The notes: generated by a model from the sequence alone, not told the origin. A stretch of 64,000 nucleotides of DNA from Neolentinus lepideus HHB14362 ss-1 (GCA_001632425.1 KV425562.1:217911-281910), one strand, 5' to 3'. Shown: positions 23,091 through 35,802, counted from the stretch's first letter. Made by a program: numbers and translations.

Positions 23091-24540
23091 TCATACAGTC
23101 TCTGTTCCTGCAGGAGGTTTCTCTCGCTGCTTGTACGCCGCGCGTACGCGCTCCGCCCGTGCTCGTGCGTCACTGCAGACGCAATGTCAGCGTCAACGCT
23201 AGATAAGATTCGGGATAAACTTACGGCTTGTTTAGGATGCTTTCTGCGCCGGTGAAGATGAGGCTGTCGTAGATGAGCGTGCCCGCTTGTGCCCCTAGGA
23301 TAGGTCCGAGAACCGGACACCAAAGCCAGTATTGACTAGTAAAGGCACTCATCAGTACCTATGGAAAGAAAGGGCGAGATGTAGACACACTTTCTAAATG
23401 TGAAGACTGAATATTTGAGTCAAGATTAGGATCCTGTGCAATACAACATTGAATAAACATGGACGCACCATCTTTGCCGTAGCCAACCATAGCAGTAAGA
23501 AGACGAGGGCCGAGGTCACGCGCGGGGTTGATAGCGTAGCCAGTCTCCATACCCAGGGCCGCACCGATACCGAGAATGGCGAAGAAGAGCGAGAGGGGAA
23601 CAAGTCCTGCCGGAGGGGGGCCGTTGTCCTTGTCGGTGATCGACAGAACAATCAGCAGCAGCACCGCGGTAGCCATAAATTCCGAAAAGAAGCAGGAGAC
23701 CGATGTCATGTAGGGGAGCTGGCAGGCAAACACAATAAGTACGCCGCTCTCCACTGTACGCCGAAGTCATGCTTACCGCGTACGTCGAGAACAGACTCGC
23801 GGTGCCAGGCACCGTCCGGATGCCACGGCCACCCTCATAGAGATCGATGGCGTGGAAGTAGTTTGCGTAAACGATCGCTGCGCCGACGAGTCCTCCCATT
23901 AGCTGGGCGAAAATGAAGATGGGCACCTTCTTCCAGGGGAAGCCACGCCATGTCGCCAAGGCAAGCGTCACGGCAGGGTTGATGTGTCCGCCTGAGACGC
24001 CGCCTGATATCCAAACACCGAGAGCAGTGCCTGTGGGATTTTGGTAAGCAGTGGAATCTGGCTAAGTGGCGTATAAACTTACCAATTGCCCATCCACAGT
24101 TCAAGGACAAGTAGTCCTGGAGGAATAGCTAAATACCGGGATGCAGAAACGTATAACAAGACACTTACTCCCTTGGGGCTCGATGCGACCTTCGTGTTAG
24201 AAGAAAGCACGACTTGACAGTCGACACCCGCTCCGAAAATAATCAGAATCATCGTCCCAAGGAACTCAGCAGCAGGTTCCCTTAGGTAGGACCTGTCTCC
24301 ATCGTCAGGACAGATTTCTTCGAGAGATACGACCCAAGCGTACCGTATCCGTGCCCACCGGTTTGGATAAGGCGTAATATGTTCCTCGGGTTCTTCAGCA
24401 GCCATGGAGCCCTCCTGCTGGTGGAATTCGACATGCTCGTGGTCACCATATCTCTGGGGAATGGAACTGCGAGTAACCGAGCTCGCGTCCGAATCAATCT
24501 TGCGATCAATGTGCTGAATCGTTGGCTCCGAGTCCTTCAT
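23091..24540 (-). CDS. Aquaglyceroporin, tandem copy 1
   Basis: The start is ATG at 24540; exon 1 ends at 24344 (R-codon split, phase 2). The product has a polar N-terminus, then [21 protein letters not shown] (helix 1). [16 protein letters not shown] carries the first NPA box (about 23990-23950), followed by [17 protein letters not shown] (helix 3). The second box is in [17 protein letters not shown] (about 23550-23510), where Asp after NPAR is the mark of glycerol-conducting members. It ends PPAGTETV with TGA at 23091-23093. Family role: passive diffusion of glycerol and water across the plasma membrane. Intron positions, for instance within the Arg codon before the first helix and in KP|D near the C-terminus, are shared with the gene at 26462-28164, showing tandem duplication. 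Confidence 0.93.
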
Positions 24541-26461
24541 TGTCGTGAAAGTCGTGCAGAAATAAATACCTACAAGTTAGCGCGCAGACCCGACGTCCAG
24601 GAGAAGCGGTCGGTAGAGGTGGGGCATTATATACTACATGGCTTTAACGGAACGATGACCCGGAGCAACGATCATTGGAGAGAGGGTGCCTAGGCGAACC
24701 GCAGACGGCAAACGCCGGGCTCGCGGCCGGGACTTGTAAGAACCGTTTACGATCCTTCCTTATCGAGAGGCTTCCGCCCTTTTCCGCACGCCTGCCTCCT
24801 GGCCCTGATCGTAGCATGCGGCGCGCAGTATATTCGTCTGTTGGATAGACCTGCCGTTGGAAAGAGCGTCGTTGTAGTCGTTGGAAAAAGCATCGACACT
24901 CGTCTGCTGGATGAACTCGTTCTTTAAAGTGACGTCTTGATGACTTATTTTCATTCTGTTAAATGCCGAGCTTATGCTCTATACCCGACACATGATCTGG
25001 ACCCTTCCAGGGATGTTCTACACGGCTACTATGCTCGGACCCATTCCTCGAGACGATAGGCTGATCAGCTTTATATATGGTCCTTCCAAGCCGCGAACCT
25101 CGCGTATGACAATGATGGATTTGTGTTTCGTTATCCTGATCGAAGCAGCAGTTTGTTTTTTCTCCAGACCCCATCACACACTCCCCATATCGCTGAGATT
25201 CTTGCAGAGACTTCTACTGTGGGGTCTGATTCCGACGTGAAAGACTCTGTTCGTTTTCGTTGTGCACCGCTGGTGGTCGTCGGCGGACATTCACTACAGA
25301 CCTGCCTTTCGCGGTGAGATCTCTCCTCGTTCGCCAGAAATCCACTCTGGATTACCATAAAAGTACGTTGCATGCTCTCGAGGACGTCTCAACATCAGAC
25401 TTCTGCCTTCCGGCTCACCGCGCCGGACGTCCCTCGAGCATCTTCATGTTCATTCAGAAATGAGGCTTCCTAATTGTGTTCTACTCTTGTTTGTTTTATT
25501 CTTGTTGCATTTACGTTCTGACAGATCTTCTCTACCCCCATAGACCCATATATCCATCGCAATCATATCGCAGAGGTCAGCCGCAGTCGACTTGTGGCCT
25601 TTGGCAATCAACTCGGCTCTTCGCGTCCGTAATAGAAGACCGGTCATACTTGCATTATGTCGCTCTGCACTCGACGATTCAGGATGCCACTGATGCAAAA
25701 GATTCAGCTGACCTGATAGGTGATCTCGGCCGCTGAGACACCTAATCTTGTGGCCTGCAGATCTTCAGTGGCCTCGTCAGGGTCCCTTTAGTTTCGGCCG
25801 TAGTGCTTGTCTATGTGGCGTCTATTTCGCCCTTGCGCCCCACCCTGCATCATGGGGCCCCACGTAGAATGTGCGCCGGACCATTGTTGTACTACATACT
25901 TGTATTTTCTGAGAGACGATCGCTCCTGATAATACACATCGACGGACGCTCCCGTCCACGAAGAACGTCGTGTGGGTCTCGTGCTATGCACAACAAATGT
26001 GTGTTCTTCCCGATCTCGAGGAACAGACGTCGCTCGAGGCGTCGTCGCTCGAGAGCCACTAATGATCGAGCCGGCTCTCGGACAAGCTCGGACCACACTG
26101 TTGCCAATTAATTCTAACAGTCTCCAACGCTTCAATTAAATTGCCTTTACTCGAGGACAAATACCTGATCCAAAGTTTTGTCCGACTTGTTAACCGGAAT
26201 GTTGCCGGATGGTGCAAGAACGTGATATTCCTTGATCTTGAACTCGAGGCTGTAAGACTGCTGTGCTGTGGCGTAGACTGTCATACGCAAGGACAAATAA
26301 GTGACAAAGACGAATTTATTCTCGTACGCCGAAGACCTTATTGATCGCATAGTAAAATAATAATACTTCTAGTGTATCATAGAAAGCCCACAAAGCACAG
26401 CCAGAAATAAATAAACACAGCATCCATCACAACGTCGATGGCGAAATACCAGGCCCAACGA
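24541..26461. other. 1.9-kb spacer between tandem aquaglyceroporins
   Basis: No recognisable gene. A TATA-like tatata lies near 24628-24633 on the side of copy 1. Small frames on both strands (for example 26135-25788) have no motif I know. Part may be promoter of copy 1 and 3' region of copy 2. I see no repeats. Confidence 0.4.
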
Positions 26462-28164
26462 TCAAACAATCTCGACACCAGCAGGGTTCGGTCGTTGCTC
26501 GTGCCTCGCATGCGCACCACGTTTCCTGGCGGCCGCGTCTCTAGTGAAAGGATCAGGCGCGGGACGTAAATGAATACGGTAATCAATATAAACGACTTAC
26601 GGTGTGTTGATGATGCTCTCGGCACCCCTGAAGATGAACACGTCGTAGACGAGCGCGCCGGAAAGCCCGCCTGCAAACGCACCGGCTACGGGGCCCCAGA
26701 TCCACCACTCGCTGCCGAGTGTCAGTGGGGATAGAGTGAGTGGCCGGAACAACTTACTGCTTGAATGTGAAGACTGGCATAGCATCGTCAGCCGAAAAAA
26801 TCTACTGCGCATGTATAGCAAGTGACACCCACCATCTTTTCCGTACCCAACCATTGCAGTGAAGATGCGGGGTCCGAGGTCCCGCGCGGGGTTGATTGAG
26901 AAACCTGTGCGTAGAACATTATTAGTGAGGGGAGCAACGGAATACTTAATCATTCTGAAATAACTATTTACCTGTTTCCATGCCCAACGAGGCAGAAATA
27001 CCTAGGAGAGTGACGAACAACGCGAGAGGGACCAGACCAGTGGGCGGAGCACCATTGCTCGCGTCCATCAGCATGAACACTACAAGTACCAGGATTGCAG
27101 TGCCAAGAAACTACACTCGTGTTAACCTGTACGGCACGAAACGTGCAGAGAAAGCCGCGCACCTCAGAGAAGAAAGCCGAAGCATTTGTCAGATAGTCCA
27201 GCTGCAGGTAAGTAGGATATGAGCATGCTAATTGATGTGCGGTCAGAAAGCGAAACACTCACGGGGTAAGAGCTGAAGAGGACAGCCGTGCCGGGGACAG
27301 TTCTCGCACCGCCCTCGTAGATGTCGATCGCATGGTAGTAGTTCGCATAGGCAATGCCAGCGCCACACAAGGAGCCCAGCAGCTGCGCGAGCATATAAAT
27401 AGGGACCTTCTTCCAAGGGAACCGGCGAAGCACCGCCAACGCGAGGGTGACCTGCGAACGGCGTTTAAATGCTACGCATACACAGAATGATCGTGGCGAT
27501 GAAAAGACTCACGGCGGGATTGACATGTCCGCCAGAGACACCGCCAGATATCCAGACCGCTATAGCAAGGCCTATATACATGGTCGTCAGTCACGCATAA
27601 ATACATCTGAGATATGGACATAACATACCAATAGCCCACCCGAAGCTTATGGACAGATAATCCTGCAAAGAATATGACATACAGTATCAAAGAATCTGTT
27701 GTCCACTTACCCCTTTCGACATTGGCGAGATGTCCCTGTTGGTGGACAACACCACCTGGCAGTTGACACCGTTGCCAAATATGCAGAGCAACATTGTGCC
27801 CAAAAACTCCGCAACAGGCTCGCGGATGAAGTTCCTGCACATCCATGATGAGTATCAGCATATGACAACAGTACTCGTAGCGACAAAGACCGCACCGTAT
27901 CTTTGCCCATGTATTCGGGTATCGTGTCACCTCCCCCGGAACGTCGAGCTCACGCCCTGGTACAGGATTGCCTTGGACCGGAGGCACAGGCGGGGGTTTG
28001 GGCTGGCTCGGGTTCAGAGGATCAACTTGCAATTTTCGTCGCTTTTCCTTCGCCCGGCCACCACCAGACTTTTGTCGCCTCCCGTCCGCTGCATCACCGC
28101 TAGAGTGACTGGGTGCAGCGGTCGCTGCCGAGTCTATGGAAGGACGATGCTCAGATGGGGACAT
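26462..28164 (-). CDS. Aquaglyceroporin, tandem copy 2, with long basic/proline N-terminus
   Basis: The start is ATG at 28164. The N-terminal extension is about 85 residues, Lys-rich (GGGRAKEKRRKLQ) then proline-rich (SQPKPPPVPPVQGNPV). After an intron in the Arg codon of WAKIR, NFIREPVAEFLGTMLLCIFG starts the channel. [16 protein letters not shown] (about 27540-27440) and [17 protein letters not shown] (about 26905-26860) carry the two NPA boxes, the second with the glycerol-facilitator Asp. The last exon ends PNPAGVEIV with TGA at 26462-26464, clearly homologous to the PPAGTETV end of copy 1. The very different N-termini suggest different regulation by cytosolic partners, as the N-terminus of yeast Fps1 gates its channel; that parallel is inference. 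Confidence 0.92.
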
Positions 28165-28957
28165 GTTCCAGACACAGAGAATGATCTCTCAGACGTAGCG
28201 GACAGTGTAGATCCAGCAGAGTGAATGCTGGCCTCATCCTAATATCCTGCCAAAGCTGCGGCTGACTGACGATAGACGGATGTGTCGCACTCGGATGGGG
28301 CGGTCAGAATCGTTGGATCGCGAGACATGTCAGAGTCTGAACGACAGATCGTCGAAATTAATATTCGGGTTGGCAACGCCATGCGGGAAACTTCATGATC
28401 GGCGAGGGTTAAATTAGGAATCTAAGAGATGAAATGCAGTGTCGCATCCGTGGACAAAGGGAAGGTTCGGGAGAGTGGGCCAAAGTCGACGTAATGAAAG
28501 AGGACGAGACTACACGTTTTAAGCCTAGTAGTAAAGGTTATAATTTGCGCCACACGCATGCGTGGCCCTGGACGACTGAGACGCAGCACAAAGAATGAAA
28601 ACTAGTTCCATTGTAAACACGATGCTAAGATACAAGAGCAACAGCAATATAGCAATAACAACCTAACATGATACTCACATTCGAGCGTTGAAATGTTCGA
28701 CAGCGGAACGAGCCACGCAATGCATAGAAAATCACAAGACGTTGCAAGCGGGTCATTTAGGCTCCGAAGTTGTTCTTCCGGGAGCCATCGTGTGGTGCTG
28801 AGGTCGACTAGGGCCTACAGAGCTGCCTCGCCACCACCAATGGCACATGCAGTGCTGGCCCCCGGATGGAATCGCATTATGTCCATCCCTTGCGGATGCC
28901 AGAGTCGCTCTTCGTGTTATACTGTGTCCACCATATGTACAACAGACAATCTGTGAT
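28165..28957. other. Intergenic, upstream of aquaglyceroporin copy 2
   Basis: About 790 bp with no gene, RNA or repeat recognised. It should contain the promoter of copy 2 and the 3' end of the PAXBP1-like gene. Confidence 0.5.
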
Positions 28958-31772
28958 CTAGGAATGAGCCAAGCGTGCTTGGAGCGATGCTGGCTGAAGC
29001 TTGTTCGGCATAATAGCAGCGATCTAAGAAGAGAGTCAGCGCGTGTTATTCAGCGACAACTGTCAAGCTTACCCTCCTTGCAGTCTCTTCCCCACCGACC
29101 TCCCAGCCACTTTCGGCAATAGGCAGTATAGAATCTCGGACAAGCCGAGTTCCCAACTCACCAATACTAAATCTCTCCGATGTGTACTTTCTCCAACTCA
29201 GAATATTGTTGAGAAGTTTCATCTGTCTTGCCAGAATGCGTCTTCGAGCAGGAACTGCTTCGGGGTCGAAACGAGGAGTGTTTACGGACAGATAAGGTAA
29301 TAACAAGGCCTCCATATTTTCGACAGCGCCCGAGAACAGTTCAAAGACTGCTTTCAAGAGAGTCTGGCAGGACCTCAGCTACCAATGGAAACGACGCACA
29401 CAGAGACTGACCTGAAATTTGAGATTATCGGGTTCAATCGATGCCTCGACCTCCTCTGCAAGGTCTACGATCCTCCGTACATGTTTCGCCGAGTAGGGAT
29501 CAAAAGCACCTCCAGCAACCATCTTGGCGAGTCGTGGGAGTACTGCTGTGGATATCATCGCCGAGACTAGATCTCCATCCGGACCTAAGGCTTGTTCTTC
29601 ATCTTCAATGAGTGGCCGCGAATACTGGTACAGCGACGTGTACCAGTCAAAACTGTCCAAACTTCTACGATCCTACATAGAGCAAGAGATGTCCTCATCT
29701 ACTATTTTTTTCTTCTCCTGAGATTGCCACGCACCTGTAGTGGATCCCAGCCCAACAACTCCAGCCGTACCCAGAACTCCCATGCGCCAACCATTCCCAA
29801 GCCTCCCCAGGCACCCGTATACGTGTCTTCAAACCTTCCGCGCCATTCACCAAACCACTTTCCGAGGCCCAGGCCGGGATCTCTGAAATCATTGGCGCGA
29901 ACGTCAGCCAATACGTTGCGCGCCTTTCCTTCCAGATCTCCTATCGCAGTTTCATAATCGGTAGCGTCGGCGGGCTCCAGCGAGGAGTCGGTGGAGTATC
30001 CTTCCTCGTCGGATGTGTTCCTCTGCTGGCGCTGGGTCCGTCGGGCTAGCCGGGCCGAGCGTCGATCTTTCCTACTAGCAGAGCTGAGTGGGTCTACTAC
30101 GCGGCGCAATTCATCTACGCCCACTGTCGAGACAACCGGCGGTACGCCAAGGAAGAGAGAGAGGTCGTCCGCATCGTCATCACGACGCCTCTTTGAGATC
30201 ATATCACGACGCTCCTTCAGCAGTGACACATGCTCATCTTCTAGTCTCTCCAGCTCAGGATACTATTCAGGTCATCATCAGCTCTCATAAACTATGAATT
30301 TAGATACGAGTACCTTCTCGTCCAGGAAAGTCGCAACACTCTCGACCCATTCCCTGAAAGCCGCGAACCAGCTACGTTTGGCCTCTGCTTTCACGATCAT
30401 TTCACGCATTTCTTTCTCCCGTGCCTCTAATTGGATACGCTCCTCTGCTAGTGATTCAATAGACGTAGTATTTTGAGTATGCGACGTAGTCAAGGCTGTT
30501 AGAGATTGCGTCAGTCGTCCTATGGCCGCAGTTAAAGTCGGTATCGGCATTTCGGACGGGACTATGAATTATCGTGTTAAGAAAGAAAATCAGGTACAAC
30601 GCTAATTACGTACTTGGCGCAGGCTTGTAAACTTCCTTGACGGGTTCCAGTAGCTCCTGTAGGTGGCCACCACGGCGAAGTTGCTCCTGTTCCCATTCCA
30701 CTGTCTCTTCGTCAACTTCTTCCCTACAAGCAACCATGATTAGAAGGCCTAACGATGTAACCTGCTAGAGACACGCACGCGTCAGCAATCAATTCTTGCA
30801 TTTCTTCTCTTCGCTTGGTCGCCTCAACTTTCTTAGCCTTCTTACCCAGAGCAATACGTTCTTGCGCACTGGTGTATTCCGCGAATTCTGCAGAACTCTC
30901 AGTCGTTTGTAGACAGCAGTGCGATCAGGATTGCTATCACCTTCTTCAGCTTCGCCTAGCTCATCGTCTTCGCGCATGAGTCGGCTCTCTGGATGCGGAC
31001 GCTGATATCCATCATCTCGTTTTGTTAGGGATAGCGATATGAAGTCCTCCGCTGTCGGAGCTGTTGTTCGGAGACGTTCACGCTTCTCTTTTGCTGCTTG
31101 GATGGATGAAGCTGAAGGTATGACAGTGTCGGGATCGACTACAATAACGAGGTCAATAACGAGACATGAGTACATTAATGGAGTAGAAAGCATGCCATTA
31201 GTTTACCAGATACGTCAGCCAGAACCATCGAAGTATCACCGTCCATGCTCATGGACATGTTAAACGACTCTTCATCAGGAAGTTTCGGCCGGGATGAAGG
31301 CGTGCTCGCTTTCAACTGCGAGAGATATGCCGCATCGTAAACAGGGCCGCTATTCGGTCTGGGCGAGCTCTCGGCTGACGAAATCCTGAGAGACGGTCAG
31401 ATTCCAGAAGAGAGCTCTGAGTGTCACCCACCTAGGAGAACCAGGAGCATTGCCTAACGATATCTTTCTACTCAAATTCGACTTCTTGATCTGGAATACC
31501 TCACCCTCCTCGGCCTGGATGAGTTAGGACAATCAGCTGCCAAGCTAGAATACAAATGGGTTTAAACACACCTCATCGCCCCCACCAAAGCTGAGTCGCG
31601 ATTTCGGCTTCGCTCGAGCTTTCTTCTTAAGTTTTGTTGCAAGCGTACTCGGGGAGTCTTCAACATCAGCCAGCGCCTCTGTCGAACTGTTGTTTCCTTC
31701 CGCTGGGGTTTCTCTAGTTCTTTGTACATGTTTCGACTTCGTCCGCTTGAAGACTATCGGATTGTCTGCCAT
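28958..31772 (-). CDS. PAXBP1/GCFC-like protein (spliceosome disassembly, Ntr2-type)
   Basis: The start is ATG at 31772 (MADNPIVFKRTKSKHVQRTR). The basic segment KLKKKARAKPKSRLSFGGGDE is characteristic of this family's N-terminus. Further on are EFNMSMSMDGD-type acidic pieces, a coiled coil around 30550-30320, then SRKDRRSARLARRTQRQQ and DEEGYSTDSSLEPADATDY. The GCFC domain follows: FGEWRGRFEDTYTGAWGGLG, then FWVRLELLGWDPL (about 29860-29735). A helical C-terminus (WRKYTSERFSIGELGTRLV) spans an intron at about 29061-29009 and ends ASLQARLAHS with TAG at 28958-28960. Human PAXBP1/GCFC2 and yeast Ntr2 act with Ntr1/TFIP11 and Prp43 in intron-lariat spliceosome disassembly. The function here is by family only. 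Confidence 0.8.
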
Positions 31773-31883
31773 TGTTAATGTAAAGAAATAGGTATGAGAT
31801 CGATTTGAAGTCTATTCATGTTCCGACGCTCGCCACCGACGCGTTGAAGAATTCCCACGCATTCGGCTTTTCCCCTTGCTCTC
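31773..31883. promoter_or_regulatory. 111-bp bidirectional promoter
   Basis: Only 111 bases separate the divergent start codons of the PAXBP1-like and Rad60-like genes. No TATA box is evident. The short distance implies shared or coupled initiation. Confidence 0.6.
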
Positions 31884-33499
31884 ATGTCGGCTCGCCCGCG
31901 TCCTCGTCCGCGCGCCCGCGTCGCGTCCAGAAGCTTGAACACAGACCCATCCAGCTCAACGGCCAGCGATGCGAACCCGCGATCTAAGATAGCAACTGTT
32001 AATGTGTACGATGAAGACGCACTCTTCATGAAGAATCGCACCCAAGGTGGTTGGAAGAAATTAGAGCAGCTCGTGAAAGGTAGAACATACCTTATTCGGT
32101 AACAATGTCATTAGTAGGATATTGACCTTTCGGGGATCAGAGAAGGAAAGGCAAGGTACTCCCACAACGGATGAGCAGAGCTCTGGGGTGGAAACGGAGG
32201 ACTGGGACGCAGCAGACCAGTCGCCTCGGCCGAGAAAGAAGAAAACCAAGAATAATGACAAGCCACTGCCCAACTGGACACGGAAAAAGATGATCAATTT
32301 GCTATCTTCAGATGATGACGACGGAGAAGATGCTCTGCAGAGTATCAACAACATAACGCCTGGAAGGCGCTTTGAGGCCCACAAACGCCAGAAGCGACAT
32401 TGTAGTCGGTCCAGGTCCATAACGCCGCCTCCGGCGTTGTCCGTCCATCAAATACAGAACGCTAGGGACCTGGTGCGGTATGTCATCCTTCAACATCTAT
32501 CGCCATGTAATCGTTACCATTTATTGCACTCAGACAAGCACTTGAGATCGATGATCCCCGGCCTGAGTCACCGCCGCCATTCGAAGATGAGGGCGATTCC
32601 ACTGCAACAATCATTCTCAACCCAGAACTTCTGTTGATAGCCAAGCAGGTCCAAAGTCAAACTGGGTCCTTCATCAGCGACTCCTCGACTGATCCTGAGC
32701 TTGCTGGGGGTCCGGAAGATGTCATCATCTCAGTTAAATGGCAACCCCACCCAGAAGACGAGTCCGGACGATCTCAAGTGTGGAAGTTCAAGGTTAAACG
32801 CGTAGGCATAGGACTTTAATGACGTCAACCCTCGTTTATCGACCCTAATATAGCATGATACGTTCAAAACCCTGTTTGAAGAAACCGCGGACGAGGCAGG
32901 GATTTTGAAAGAGAACCTGATCGTCACGCACAATGGCAGTCGTCTATTCTCGGTGTCCACACCGCATATAATCGGTATCTGGGCTGAAGGAGAGTTAGGT
33001 TCGTCAGGCACCATTCGCAGTCTCCTGATACTCGGCTGACATTGCTTCCCTAGTTGCCTGTGATAAGACGACCTACGAATACACAAGAACCCATCGTCAC
33101 CAGTCCGTTCCAACCCCCACCGGGGACGAGGATCACTGGCTATCGCGTGCACGCTCCCAGACCGCTCAATTGGGATCTGACGCGGAGTCCGACTCGGGCG
33201 CTGAATCGCAGACGGAAGGCGAAGAAAAATTCAAACTTGTTCTCCGTTCTGCTGTCACGCCCAAGGACATCACGCTTACCGTGAGACCCACCACGACCTG
33301 TGCTGCGATCGTGAAGGCGTTCTTGAAGTCCGCTGGACTCAGTGATAAGTATACAGAAGGCAAGAGTACGAAGGGTAGAAAGAAGAACGGGAGTGATGGT
33401 CCGAGTCTAATGGTAGACGGTGAAAAGATGGCACTCTCCTCTCCCATCTCAGAAGCAGATCTGGAGGACGGTGATTTGGTTGAGGTCGTTGGTTTATGA
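31884..33499 (+). CDS. rad60: Rad60/Esc2/NIP45-like protein with two SUMO-like domains
   Basis: The start is ATG at 31884 (MSARPRPRPRARVASRS). The N-terminal half is polar with acidic stretches (LLSSDDDDGED). The first SUMO-like domain spans about 32720-32995 over an intron: DVIISVKWQPHP, then FKTLFEETADEAGI and LIVTHNGSRLF. The second ends the protein: EKFKLVLRSAVTPKDITL, TCAAIVKAFLKSAGL, PSLMVDGEKMALSSPI and ADLEDGDLVEVVGL, stop at 33499. This is the Rad60-SLD signature. Family members promote genome stability through SUMO-pathway contacts with Ubc9 and STUbL enzymes. There is no terminal di-glycine, as expected for SUMO mimics rather than conjugated SUMO. Four introns are likely; the first, after EQLVK near 32080, is approximate. 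Confidence 0.85.
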
Positions 33500-34099
33500 T
33501 CTTATGCTGGTCATAATTATTCTTTTTTCTTCCATCGACTTGCAAGTTTGCGGATCCTTTTCCAATGTGCATTTCTACTATTGTTAGGGTTACAGTATGA
33601 TATCCCCCGGTAATGTACCCTATGTGGACCAATGTACGACATGAACACGAATCTTGCTCCCAAGCTCCAGCCAGAGTGGACGTCCTGCACGCCGCAGGCC
33701 TGCAGTCTCGACATGAAGAGAGGACAAGCCCGGCGGTACGTTCACCGGCAGCGGCGTCAATGCGCCGATTAAGGCTGCACCGATACTGTTGCTAGACTGA
33801 CAGCACGAACGTATCAACCGGGCCACAGCCAGGAGCCGCACGAATGATCCAACCAGCTGATTCGCAGGACCCTTGATGGCAGACAACAGGTTGATCATGC
33901 GGGATGTGATGCAAAGGGTATACGACTGAAGCTGCATACGGAGACATACAAGAAGACATTCAGCTTTTCATGAAGGACATATGCAACTTACTATACATAT
34001 GACAGGCGCAATAAGGTATGCTTCTACCAACGGGACAACAAAGCAAGAGTGCTAGTGATACATCACAGAGGAATCATGGAGTCCGAGGGAGGGGGGGAA
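33500..34099. other. Convergent intergenic region
   Basis: About 600 bp between the ends of the Rad60-like and triphosphatase genes. A minus-strand frame at 33937-33620 is open but shows no family motif. It probably holds two 3' untranslated regions. Confidence 0.5.
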
Positions 34100-35317
34100 T
34101 TAGTGCCAGCCGCTGTCGCCCGAGTTTCGGACCAGGATTCTGGCGTTATTGACGAAGGCCCGGATGAGCTCATCAAAGGCGGAGCGTTCATGCTCTGATA
34201 CGTTCGGATCGCTACGCTTAGCGGCTGCGACGAGTAGCAGCTCTGGCCGGGCCACTTCGAGTTCCAATTCGTGAAGAACTTCGGGCTGGGTGGAGACGAT
34301 CACACTTAGCTAGAAATATGTCGCAATATAGTACAGAGACTTACTGGGGCACTCGGGCCTGTCGTCGATGTTACTTGTGTCAGATCTATGACGAACTCTT
34401 CATGGGTATAACGCAAACGGTCTTTCCTTCGCGTATGTGTGGGCGGACCCGACGGTGGTGGAACTTGATAAAACAATTAGGGCATAAAGTAGGGTATCGA
34501 GACGAATATTCTCACCTGGAATTTCGAGACTGACAGATATTCGCCAGTCTGCGCCGCGTTTGGGACTATAAACATTGAGGTCGGCAAGTCGCATCTTCTT
34601 CATGCATTCAATAACAGCACCACTCTTTTCGTCTCGGGTTACTCTTATCCTCTCCCGATCTCTAGGGTTGTCCGAGGCGTAAAAGTTGTCAACCAGGTAC
34701 TGGTGGGTGTATTGGAGGGGTGTGGATAGGTGACCAGGTTGTAAAGACGATGTCATGAGGTTATTGAGCAGTGTATTATAGTGCCTATGTTGTGCCTTGT
34801 GCAGATCAGGGAGGGAGGGTCGTATGAAAAGGTCTGGAGGAGGCTCACTATAGACATATTCGATTCAAACCGCACATCCGCATATTCAGGATTCAGGACT
34901 ACGCCCCTCCAGTCAAAAACCAAACAAAGAGCAGGGATATTGATACGTACTAGTCTCAACAAGGACAGGTAACTGCGATCTCTGTCCTGAATGTTTGTCC
35001 TTTATTACCCCAATCCTTGCCTCCAGCTCGACGTTCCCTCCAAGCTGTTCTGGTCTCGTGCTGATCATATGGTGGACGAAGTCTGCTACTTCGCGTATGA
35101 ACTCATCGAGAGGCTCAACTCCAAGGATAGAGAGCGACAGTGGGGGCAAGTTCGACGCAGCTGCAGACATGTATTCGTTACTGCCATTCGAGTTCTTCGA
35201 TGAGTTTTGTCTGGGCGAAGAGTGGCGTGCGCGCTTTAAAGGCCGTGTTGTCGCATTTCCGGCGGTTTCTTCTGATCCAGATGACTCTTCTTCTCGGTAA
35301 TCCAGGACTTTTGACAT
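34100..35317 (-). CDS. cet1: mRNA-capping RNA 5'-triphosphatase (Cet1/Pct1 type)
   Basis: The start is ATG at 35317 (MSKVLDYREEESSGSEE), with a disordered N-terminus holding the basic patch RPLKRARHSSP. The tunnel domain begins GGNVELEARIGVIKD, whose Glu residues bind the metal. It continues with FESNM, LQYTHQYLVDNFY, ERIRVTRDEKSGAVIECMKKMRLADLNVYSP, DWRISVSLEIP, IDLTQV, and VLHELELEV, the second metal-binding Glu strand. The C-terminus ends NARILVRNSGDSGWH with TAA at 34100-34102. This is the fungal triphosphate-tunnel enzyme that removes the gamma-phosphate of nascent mRNA before capping, acting with the guanylyltransferase in the nucleus. Several short introns are present (for example after LPVLVE, near 34950). 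Confidence 0.9.
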
Positions 35318-35516
35318 AACGAGAGATCCAGAGCAGAGTTCAAGAGCGATTTTGGCAGATGCTGGTTAGACTCAACGGAGAGTTGGCGCAGTGATGGTCG
35401 GACGCTTCTCAAGATAGACAGACCACGACTACCAGAAGCGCACGAAGCTTTGCGGTCGAATATGAAGGAGCTGGTCAGACACTAGATGTCATCGCAGGAT
35501 TGAAGGCATTTTCTGA

Positions 35517-35802
35517 CTCTGCGCCGGGCAGCGATCCATACCAGACCGCGACAACGGGTCCGACTGCAGTGAATCACGCTCACCCTCATGTTTATTTCGG
35601 CAAGACACCACTTTCATCAAGCCCGGCGAGTCCTATATAGCCCTGCGCGGTAAGCTCCACGATGTCATTCAACCGCATTGGGTCCGTTTAGCTTTTATAT
35701 TGTGCAGGAATAGTGAGGACGAAATGGGTTGAAGCAGACTTCCCAAAGGTTACATTTTCTCATCCGTACGGAAATTTGGAATACACTTCGATCCATCCTT
35801 GA
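35517..35802 (+). CDS. Possible small unassigned gene, 3' exons only
   Basis: Two open pieces, 35517-35649 and 35708-35802, join in phase across a canonical 58-nt intron (GTAAGC...TGTGCAG). The join reads TTFIKPGESYIALR then GIVRTKWVEADFPKVTFSHP, stop TGA at 35800-35802. The composition looks coding and the gene would converge on the ZIP transporter gene. I found no start codon or upstream exon with certainty, and I do not recognise the family. Confidence 0.35.

Noticed and set aside
25788..26135. Arg-rich minus-strand frame between the aquaglyceroporins
   Set aside because: The composition is of the kind produced by chance, and no splice partners or family motif are present.
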